Positions 28,614 through 35,989 of a DNA stretch of 64,000 bases are shown piece after piece. Position 1 is the first letter of the stretch. Every line of letters begins with the position of its first letter. The position numbers and the translations under genes are program-made. The DNA comes from Pseudoalteromonas sp. T1lg48 (GTDB taxonomy: Bacteria; Pseudomonadota; Gammaproteobacteria; Enterobacterales; Alteromonadaceae). The notes under the pieces are model-generated. The model was not told the DNA's origin. It made no database searches and worked only from the letters and a program-made list of their open reading frames with translations. The stretch is taken from the NCBI RefSeq assembly GCF_002964785.1, contig NZ_PQCC01000018.1:372001-436000 (forward strand), in the 5' to 3' direction.

Positions 28614-28639
28614 AGAAATGGCCGTTCCCGGCCATTTCT
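28614..28639 (-). terminator. Possible terminator after the RND permease gene
   Basis: AGAAATGGCC-gttccc-GGCCATTTCT is a perfect 10-bp stem just after the RND gene stop on the minus strand. The U tract is interrupted, so efficiency is uncertain. Confidence 0.55.
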
Positions 28640-28656
28640 GTTAACACACATTCACA

Positions 28657-30975
28657 TTATTTTTTCTGGTCAGACCACAAGAAGGTGCTGATTGCTGGAA
28701 TTATGAGCAGCGCACCGATCATGTTCACCAGGAACATAAAGGTCAACAAGATACCCATATCGACCTGAAACTTCAGTGCCGAGAAAATCCAGGTACTCAC
28801 ACCTACCGCTAAAGTGATACCGGTAAATAGTACCGCACTGCCTCGTTCAACCAGGGCATTTCGATAAGCCTGGCTCAGGCTGACCCCCTGGTTCAGCTGA
28901 ATCATCTTAGAGGATAGGATATAAATGCCGTAATCGACACCTATCCCCACACCTAAAGCAATCACCGGCAGGGTTGACACCGTCAGACCGATTTCCAAGG
29001 CCACCATCAAGGCCTGAGCCAAGGTCGAGACAATATACAATGGCAACACCACGGCAATGGTTGCGCGCAGCGAGCGGAAGCTGACCAGACACAAGGCAAT
29101 AACCGCGCCGTAGACATACAGCATCATCGGCGTTTGCGCTTCGGATACCGACTCATTGGTCGCCGCCATTACGCCTATAGGCCCAGAAGCGAGACGGAAT
29201 TGCAGCTTTTCGGTACCAAACTCAGCGCCCACTTCCTTCACTGCATCAACCACACGGTCGATGCTTTGTGCTTTATGGTCTTCCATAAAGATGATCACCG
29301 GCATCACCGAGCAGTCGCCATTAAGCAGGCCTGAGCTGGTTTCCACCCGCGATGACGCCTGCACTAGTGAGGCAGTATTACGTGGCAGGGTTTGCCATTT
29401 CAAGTTGCCTTCGTTGTAGCCGGCATTCACTGCCTGCGCAACACTGGCAAGGGAGACACTGCTTTGCACCCCAGGCACGTTTTCGATACGCCACTGGAAT
29501 TGGCGAATACGTTCCATCACATCGTGCTCAGTACAGGCCGCCGGATACGCCTCCACTATTACCTTAAGGATATCCGACGAGATCTCGTATCTGTCGGAGA
29601 TCAAGAAGGTATCCTGGTTATAGCGGGCGTCCTCGTGCAGTGCTGGTGCACCGGCGTGCAGGTCGCCGATATGCATCTTTTGCGATTGCCAAAAACCAAA
29701 AGCAAACAGCAAGGCCGTGCACACCAGGATGATGGCTGCATATTTTCTATCGGTCGCGCACACCAGCAACTCGCGGATCTTAAACAAGCCGTCCTTGTTT
29801 CTGTTATCCGCTGAAAGCACACGTAACTTCTTCACATCTAAATAAGACGCTATCACGGGTAGCAAGACAAGGTTGGTGAAGATGATCACCGCCACACCTA
29901 AGCTCGCCGTTATCGCCAGCTCACGGATAATGCCGATATCGATAGCCAGCAAGGTCAAGAAGCCAACCGTGTCCGAAAGCAAGGCGATACCGCCTGGGAT
30001 CATCAAGGCTTTAAAGCTCGATTCCGCAGCGTTTTTAGCGCTGCTGCCCAGTTGGACTTTTTTGGCGATATCGTTGATCATTTGCACGCCATGACTGACA
30101 CCGATGGCAAATACCAAAAACGGTACCAAGATAGACATGGGATCAAGACCAAAGCCCAGGCTAGAGAGCAAGCCTAGCTGCCAAACCACGGCAATAAAGG
30201 AGCAGACAATAGGCAACAGGGTAAGCTTAAAGCTCTTACAGAACAGCCACACCATAATGAAGGTGATCACTATGGCAATGGCAAAGAACAGCAGCACATC
30301 TTTAGCGCCATTGGCAATATCACCGGCCATCTTGGCAAAGCCGATAATATGAATGCTGACCTTGTCGGTACTCAGATCATCACGAATTTTGCTTTCAAGC
30401 TGTTCGGCAATAGCCAAGGTATCAAGTTTTTCACCTGTTTGCGGGTCAAATTCCATCAATTGAGCGCTGACCATGGCACAGGAATAGTCTGAGGCTACCA
30501 TGCGCCCTACTACCTTGGCCTTTTCGATGTTTTCTTTAACCCGTGCTAAACCACGCTCATCCGGGCGAAAATTAGCGGGAATAATCGGACCACCGCTAAA
30601 GCCATCTTCCACCACCTCAACAAAGCGAGCGCTCGGTGAGAATATGGAGTTGACCAGTGGGCGATTAACACCTGGGATAAAGTAAAGCTGATCGTGCACC
30701 GATTTTAGCTGAGTAAAAAATTCTTCATTAAAGATGTCGCCGTCCGCATCGCAGACCGAAATTAAAATACTGTTAGCGCCACCAAATTGTTTTTCGTGTT
30801 TGGTGTACACCTTCATATATTCGTGATTAAGAGGGATATTTTTGTTAAATGACGCATCAAGCTTAAGCTTGGTAGCCTGAAAAGCCAGGGCCACTGTGGC
30901 TAAAGCAAAGGCCACTATCACCCACATGCGATGGCGGAATAAGCTACGTTCTAATGCTTCCACTATATTATGCAT
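28657..30975 (-). CDS. MMPL/RND superfamily inner-membrane exporter
   Basis: A 772-residue RND-type permease with two tandem halves, each of one leading transmembrane helix, a large periplasmic loop, and a block of about five helices; it is much shorter than a ~1040-residue drug pump and resembles the MmpL/HpnN type of lipid exporter. The second half keeps a GVGIGVDYGIYI helix with the proton-relay Asp, while the matching helix of the first half reads FAIGVSHGVQMIND, with Ser-His in place of the usual Asp-Tyr. It starts 2 bases after the YCF48 stop with AAGGAG inside that gene, so they are coupled. Substrate unknown; hydrophobic or lipid-like cargo is inferred from the cluster. Confidence 0.85.
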   Translation of the reverse strand: MHNIVEALERSLFRHRMWVIVAFALATVALAFQATKLKLDASFNKNIPLNHEYMKVYTKHEKQFGGANSILISVCDADGDIFNEEFFTQLKSVHDQLYFIPGVNRPLVNSIFSPSARFVEVVEDGFSGGPIIPANFRPDERGLARVKENIEKAKVVGRMVASDYSCAMVSAQLMEFDPQTGEKLDTLAIAEQLESKIRDDLSTDKVSIHIIGFAKMAGDIANGAKDVLLFFAIAIVITFIMVWLFCKSFKLTLLPIVCSFIAVVWQLGLLSSLGFGLDPMSILVPFLVFAIGVSHGVQMINDIAKKVQLGSSAKNAAESSFKALMIPGGIALLSDTVGFLTLLAIDIGIIRELAITASLGVAVIIFTNLVLLPVIASYLDVKKLRVLSADNRNKDGLFKIRELLVCATDRKYAAIILVCTALLFAFGFWQSQKMHIGDLHAGAPALHEDARYNQDTFLISDRYEISSDILKVIVEAYPAACTEHDVMERIRQFQWRIENVPGVQSSVSLASVAQAVNAGYNEGNLKWQTLPRNTASLVQASSRVETSSGLLNGDCSVMPVIIFMEDHKAQSIDRVVDAVKEVGAEFGTEKLQFRLASGPIGVMAATNESVSEAQTPMMLYVYGAVIALCLVSFRSLRATIAVVLPLYIVSTLAQALMVALEIGLTVSTLPVIALGVGIGVDYGIYILSSKMIQLNQGVSLSQAYRNALVERGSAVLFTGITLAVGVSTWIFSALKFQVDMGILLTFMFLVNMIGALLIIPAISTFLWSDQKK

Positions 30976-30977
30976 GA

Positions 30978-31976
30978 TCAGTTAAACTCCTTGCTTTGGA
31001 TCCCAGCTTCGGTGGCCATTATTAATTTATCCTTGAACTGCACCCCATTTAAGATTGCCTTACCATCGCTGAGCTGCTCACTTTGCAGTTGCGTACCGCT
31101 GGCATCATCAAGGTGGTAAATTACCGCCGAGTTAGCAAAGATGTACAACTGCTCATCGGCTGTGGTCATCATGCTGTTCATGGTTGCCTGCTCGCTGGCC
31201 ATCAGCTGTTCCCAACCGGCATCGTCGCTGTAACGAAAGGCATTGCCACGTAATCCGGCCACATAAAGGTTCCCGGCCATTTCGGTGATGTCGAAAAAGG
31301 AACCATGATAGATTTCTTCTTCACGCAGCCAGCTTTGGCCGCCATCATTGCTGTGCGCGATTAACCCCATTTCGCCAACTATATATAAGCCCTTGCTGGT
31401 ATTAGCGATGCGGTTAAAGTGCGGCAAAATGGAGGCGGTTTCCATTTCATAGCCCTCGGGATCTTCGGCCTTGAGCTGATTTAGGTAGTCTCGGTCTTCA
31501 GCGAATAACAAGCTATCTAGGAATCGCTTTTGCCAACTTTGGCCACCGTCCTCGGTGACAAAATACATGCCGTATGCTCCCACGGCGATACCCTGTTGCG
31601 CATCCATAAAGGTGATATCCAAACAAGGCTTATCAAGCTCGGGGAGAAACTGCTGAATTTGCCAACTTTGTCCGCCGTCTTGGGTATTCAAAATAGTGGC
31701 ATCATGGCCGCAGGCCCAGCCCTTGTTATTATCAATAAAATAGACCGAAGTGAGCAGTACATCGACTGGAGACTGCGCCTGGCGCCATTGCTGAGTATCT
31801 TCACTCAAAACGATGGTGCCATGTTGACCAACGGCAACCACTCGCTCTTCGGTGGCGGTAATATCGGTGAAAAGCGTTTGCGTAGCCTGCTCGGCACGAT
31901 AAGCGGGCTGAGGTGTTGTTTGAGCCACACTGTGCAGTGACAAAAGCAACGTTGCCCAACTAAGCAAGTACTTCAT
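30978..31976 (-). CDS. YCF48-like beta-propeller periplasmic protein
   Basis: A 332-residue protein with a signal peptide (MKYLLSWATLLLSLHSVAQT). It has repeated propeller signatures in which each blade ends with DGGQSW (about residues 100, 144 and 214) plus diverged copies, as in YCF48/HCF136 and BNR-repeat proteins. In photosynthetic organisms YCF48 helps assemble photosystem II, which does not apply here; in proteobacteria this family recurs beside DUF1302, DUF1329 and MMPL genes. A periplasmic scaffold or adaptor role for the RND exporter is a plausible inference. It lies 75 bases after the DUF1329 gene, with a hairpin in the gap. Confidence 0.8.
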   Translation of the reverse strand: MKYLLSWATLLLSLHSVAQTTPQPAYRAEQATQTLFTDITATEERVVAVGQHGTIVLSEDTQQWRQAQSPVDVLLTSVYFIDNNKGWACGHDATILNTQDGGQSWQIQQFLPELDKPCLDITFMDAQQGIAVGAYGMYFVTEDGGQSWQKRFLDSLLFAEDRDYLNQLKAEDPEGYEMETASILPHFNRIANTSKGLYIVGEMGLIAHSNDGGQSWLREEEIYHGSFFDITEMAGNLYVAGLRGNAFRYSDDAGWEQLMASEQATMNSMMTTADEQLYIFANSAVIYHLDDASGTQLQSEQLSDGKAILNGVQFKDKLIMATEAGIQSKEFN

Positions 31977-32012
31977 ATAAAATTGCGCCCAAATAGAGAA
32001 ATAAAATTATGG

Positions 32013-32040
32013 AGCTAGGCCCACTTTCGCGAGCCTAGCT
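32013..32040 (-). other. Hairpin between the DUF1329 and YCF48 genes
   Basis: AGCTAGGC and GCCTAGCT form an 8-bp perfect stem with a 12-base loop just after the DUF1329 stop. No U run follows on the minus strand, so partial attenuation or mRNA protection is more likely than full termination. Confidence 0.4.
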
Positions 32041-32051
32041 AAGTGCGAGGA

Positions 32052-33419
32052 TTAACGACGACCTTCGCGACGAAGGGCGTTAGATGTAAACTCGTTGTCA
32101 TTGAACGACTGTGAGAAGTCATACATCTCTTCTTGGTTATCTAGGCCAATGGCCAGATAACGACGCGAATTAAGGTCATGGTAAACCTCAAGCGTACTCC
32201 ATTGAGTCGGTACTTCGTAATAGTTTAGACCATGGGCCATAGCGACGCGGTAGAGTTGATCGCGGTTGTCATACAAGTCGGCAACCGAGATCTGCCAGCT
32301 GTCTTCATCGATGTAGAAGGTACGCTTCTTGTAGGTGTGACGAGTGCCCTCTTTCAACGTGGCTTCAACAACCCATACACGGTGCTTTTCATAGCGCACG
32401 TGCTCAGGATTCACATGGCCCGGTTTGATGATGTCATCATAGCTTAGTGAGTCACTGTGAAGCTTGTAGCTGTTGTAAGGGATCAACAACTCTTGTTTAC
32501 CTTTTAGCTCCCAGTTGTAACGGTTCGGTGAGCCATTAAACATATCGAAGTCATCGGTAGTACGCAGGTTGTCCGACGCCGTTCCCGGTGCATCATAAGC
32601 AACGTTAGGAGCACGACGCACGCGACGCTGACCCGTATTGTAGGTCCATGCCTGACGTGGCGTCAGAATCTGGTCCATGGTTTCATGCACCAGCAAAGCG
32701 GTACCGGCAAGGCGCGCCGGCTCGGTGACACGCTGCTTAAATTTGAAAAGAATATTAGACTCTTCCAATTGCTCTGGGGTGGCATCATTATCGGCGTATT
32801 TAATCAATAGCTGCTCGTCGAAACCGATCAGGTTATAGGCACCTGAAGCGGTAGGCATTGCCTGACCACCAAAACGTGAGATCGACTGACCACGATAGCG
32901 CAACAGGTGGTTCCAAATCGCTTCAAGGCCGTTTTCAGGCATTGGGAATGGAATACCAATAGCCGTGTTCTTAATACCGTTACCGCCTTCGATCAATTCG
33001 GCCTGGGTGGCGTACTTTTTCGTTGCATCGTAGAAGAACTGCGGGTAAGAGGCACTACGACGAGTTGGGTACACCTGCATCTTAAAGGTATCAGGATAGG
33101 CTTCAAACAAGGCTATCTGACCAGGGCTTAACAGGCTCTTGTACTGCTCCAGATTTGATTTATCTATGGTGTACAACACCTGATCTGCGGCAAACGGATC
33201 CGGGTGGTGCATGCCTGGCTTGTAGTTTGCCGGCACTTCGGTGATACCACCATTCCATTCTGGAATGGAGCCATCTTCGTTACCCGCCTTTACGGCGCCA
33301 ATTGGCGTCAGATCCGCGCCTAAGCGAGCCGCCTGCTCCGGCGAAATTTTAGCCTGTACTGCAGTGGTGGCAAATAAACCACAGAATGCTGCTGCAATGA
33401 GGGTAGGTTTAGTCAACAT
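32052..33419 (-). CDS. DUF1329 family periplasmic protein (LolA/LolB-like fold)
   Basis: A 455-residue exported protein with signal peptide cleaved near AVQA. Family motifs visible are LTPIGAVKAGNEDGSIPEWNGGI near the mature N-terminus, YKLHSDSLSYDDIIKPGHVNPEHVRYEKHRVWVVEATLK in the body, and a C-terminal RRYLAIGLDNQEE. DUF1329 proteins are predicted to share the open half-barrel fold of the LolA/LolB lipoprotein carriers, so the natural guess is a periplasmic carrier for a hydrophobic cargo. It starts 12 bases from the DUF1302 stop and is surely cotranscribed with it. Confidence 0.85.
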   Translation of the reverse strand: MLTKPTLIAAAFCGLFATTAVQAKISPEQAARLGADLTPIGAVKAGNEDGSIPEWNGGITEVPANYKPGMHHPDPFAADQVLYTIDKSNLEQYKSLLSPGQIALFEAYPDTFKMQVYPTRRSASYPQFFYDATKKYATQAELIEGGNGIKNTAIGIPFPMPENGLEAIWNHLLRYRGQSISRFGGQAMPTASGAYNLIGFDEQLLIKYADNDATPEQLEESNILFKFKQRVTEPARLAGTALLVHETMDQILTPRQAWTYNTGQRRVRRAPNVAYDAPGTASDNLRTTDDFDMFNGSPNRYNWELKGKQELLIPYNSYKLHSDSLSYDDIIKPGHVNPEHVRYEKHRVWVVEATLKEGTRHTYKKRTFYIDEDSWQISVADLYDNRDQLYRVAMAHGLNYYEVPTQWSTLEVYHDLNSRRYLAIGLDNQEEMYDFSQSFNDNEFTSNALRREGRR

Positions 33420-33431
33420 ACGGATACCCTT

Positions 33432-35522
33432 TTAAATTGAATATTTGATATTAAAGGAAACAAAATCACGATCGGCAAAAGTATTGGTGGCGCCGCCGCC
33501 CCAGAATGAGTTGTAACCTAAATCAAAAGACCAAGTATTTTGATAGTTAAAATTCATATTAATTCCCAATGATTTTCTGTCTTCAATAAACAGGAACATG
33601 GGATCTGGGGTAATACCATTGACATCGTGTGAGAATACGAAGCGTGGCGAGAAGTTAACGCCGGAGAACAAGTCATAATAATCGCCTTTGGCGACTAGAC
33701 GATAACCCCAGGCCGACGCCGTTGGGAATGGGTTAGTTTCTGGACCGTTAGACAGCGCCATATGTAATGCCGAATAATCATCCGCCAGTGGACCTTGAAT
33801 AACGCCGCTGCGACCAGTACCGGATACGTTTAGGCGTAATTCGTCATAGGCCGGCATATTATTGATACGCACACCACCTACTTCACCAAGCACCGCCCAG
33901 CTATCGGCACCGAGTGCTGGGCCAAACAGATGCGTTGCGGTAAATTGCACTTGTGCTGTATTACGCAAAATATAGCCTTGAGCCGTACCACCTGGGCCAA
34001 CTACCGCAGTGGAATCGCCTGGGCTTAGCTGAGAAATACCCGCAAATTCAGGACGTAATCCCGCCAATGCTAATTGCTCTGGCATACCCGCGTACAGCAG
34101 TTCCACGTCATCAACCTGGAATGGCTCGTCTTCACGGAAAGCGAATTCACCGGCCAACGCGGTTTCGCCGATAGAGGTGTTAAAGCTTAAACCATAGAGT
34201 TTAATGTCTTCTGGGTAATCCAGTTTAGCCTTGGTAAAGGCCTTCAGATCGTTAACATTATCGCTATTGATCTCTGTGCTCATGATCATCGCCAAGTCTT
34301 CACCAATGGCGGTGAAGTCAGACACCTGACCTGAGATCACCGGACGACGGCTATGGTAATTGATGTAATACAAGGCCAGCTCGGTGTCGTTCAATTCAGG
34401 CATAAACATGCCTAAGCGTAAACCGTATTGACCGCCATCGCTGGGCTCTGTTTTACCGCGCTTACCCTCGCCCTTGAGGGCCACCTTGGTTGGATAAGCC
34501 AGGTACATGTTTGCAAGCAGTTGCTGGCCTGCTGCAGAAGTCGGGTCGATGCCCTGCGCCGCCGCAGCAGCCTGCCAATCTGAAGTGAGGTTGTTCAGGC
34601 TGTCGGTCAAAAACGCCAGGTCTATATCCGGGTTGGAGGTAAAACCCAACTGAACGTTTTGGTTAAAGCCGTTTTCCGAGGCGAAATCATTGGTAGAGAA
34701 ATAACTACCAGTGGCTGGTAAACGGGTTTCGTGCCACTCATATTGATAGAAACCTTCAAGGAAAAGGTTTTCTGTGATCCCCAGCGAGGCCCAAAACATA
34801 CCCACAGGGATAAAGGCTTCTTTTAACTCAGCGCCCGGCGCTTTTAAACGGTCGATATCAACCGGGTTCACGTTGATGCCGTGTGAAATCAGGGTACTTT
34901 CACCCCAGTTTACAACCTGCTGGCCTAAACGCAGTGATAGCGGGTTTTGACCATCATTAAAATCGAAGTCGGCCCACACAAAGGCATCAAGAAGGCGGAA
35001 GTCGGCACACACCTGCTCTTTGGTTTCGTCGTAATCGCATGGGTCAACGCTTTCGCCGGATACCGGGTTGGTATAGGCATAGTCGCCATCCATCAGCGCA
35101 AAATCATAGAAATACATGAAACGGGTGAATAAACCGTAAGATTCGCCGTTGATCGCTAGTTCATGAGTCCCTTTTAACAATTGCGAAAATGTATCGCCCT
35201 TGTCGAAATTCAGGTTACCGGCGTCACCATTGTTGGAATAGGCACCGGGTTGGCTCCAGACATCGCTGGAACTATAGATGGGATTAAGCGCGGCGTTGTA
35301 ATTGCTCCAGTCGAAACGTGGGTGATTACTCTTACCCACGTACTGGTCGAAATCACGGTTTTCGGTACGAATGCTCTGTCCGTATGAAAAAGTCGAATCA
35401 AAATTGATATCGAAATCACCAACCGTAAAGCTGGCACTGTGTGCGGCGCTACTCATGCCTAACATCGCTGCGCCGACGCTGAGCGCTAATCGATGCTTTG
35501 CAAATAGTGGCTGTCTTATCAT
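33432..35522 (-). CDS. DUF1302 family outer-membrane protein
   Basis: A 696-residue protein with a signal peptide (cleavage near AAHSA) and a mature N-terminus FTVGDFDINFDSTFSYGQSIR typical of DUF1302. The body alternates amphipathic strands with polar turns and ends in a strand FVSFNIKYSI, consistent with an outer-membrane barrel. LSLRLGQQVVNWGESTLISHGINVNPVD is the best conserved family block. As first gene of the four-gene unit it follows a 240-base control region and a GGGGGAAG ribosome site. I infer that it is the outer-membrane end of the export route served by DUF1329, YCF48 and RND proteins; no direct evidence in the sequence gives its substrate. Confidence 0.85.
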   Translation of the reverse strand: MIRQPLFAKHRLALSVGAAMLGMSSAAHSASFTVGDFDINFDSTFSYGQSIRTENRDFDQYVGKSNHPRFDWSNYNAALNPIYSSSDVWSQPGAYSNNGDAGNLNFDKGDTFSQLLKGTHELAINGESYGLFTRFMYFYDFALMDGDYAYTNPVSGESVDPCDYDETKEQVCADFRLLDAFVWADFDFNDGQNPLSLRLGQQVVNWGESTLISHGINVNPVDIDRLKAPGAELKEAFIPVGMFWASLGITENLFLEGFYQYEWHETRLPATGSYFSTNDFASENGFNQNVQLGFTSNPDIDLAFLTDSLNNLTSDWQAAAAAQGIDPTSAAGQQLLANMYLAYPTKVALKGEGKRGKTEPSDGGQYGLRLGMFMPELNDTELALYYINYHSRRPVISGQVSDFTAIGEDLAMIMSTEINSDNVNDLKAFTKAKLDYPEDIKLYGLSFNTSIGETALAGEFAFREDEPFQVDDVELLYAGMPEQLALAGLRPEFAGISQLSPGDSTAVVGPGGTAQGYILRNTAQVQFTATHLFGPALGADSWAVLGEVGGVRINNMPAYDELRLNVSGTGRSGVIQGPLADDYSALHMALSNGPETNPFPTASAWGYRLVAKGDYYDLFSGVNFSPRFVFSHDVNGITPDPMFLFIEDRKSLGINMNFNYQNTWSFDLGYNSFWGGGATNTFADRDFVSFNIKYSI

Positions 35523-35764
35523 TGTTGCTTCCCCCTTAGCGCGGGTAATTTTTAGATCAAGTTATTGTTTTTAGTGTAGTCTTGTGCATTTGAAAGGATA
35601 CGCTACAGTTACAAACAGTCTACATGAATGTGTTGTACCTGGCGTTAAATTTCCTTTTCATCTGCTAATGGTATGACATCCTACCACTATTTTTATACAT
35701 GACAATAACGTTAACGACAAATGCAATTTACATTAACGTAAAACAATCTAAAAAGTTTTTGTTT

Positions 35765-35989
35765 TTAAATTCGCTCCAGGGCAACGAATTTATTTTCCGG
35801 GGTCAGGGTAAGGCGAAACCGGCCACGAATGCCCAGCTGGGACATATGCGGTAATATTTTGGCGGCGGGAAAACGGATGCGACGACGATTATCGTCGCAT
35901 ACCTGAATGGCAGTGACTTGGCCCCGGTAATAGGCCAAGCACTGCTCATAGGTTAACGATAAGGTAAAGTAATAGGTTTTATTGCTCAT
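35765..35989 (-). CDS. DUF2835 family protein
   Basis: A small 74-residue protein of unknown function (NKTYYFTLSLTYEQCLAYYRGQV, then RIRFPAAKILPHMSQLGIRGRFRL), a family typical of marine gammaproteobacteria. Its ATG overlaps the pepN stop (ATGA), so it is translated from the pepN mRNA. No signal peptide or membrane span. The basic, strand-rich sequence would fit a small beta-barrel nucleic-acid-binding fold, but that is only a guess. Confidence 0.85.
   Translation of the reverse strand: MSNKTYYFTLSLTYEQCLAYYRGQVTAIQVCDDNRRRIRFPAAKILPHMSQLGIRGRFRLTLTPENKFVALERI

Noticed and set aside
30978..31976. YCF48 gene as evidence of photosynthesis
   Set aside because: No photosynthetic gene is present and the family is widespread in non-photosynthetic proteobacteria.
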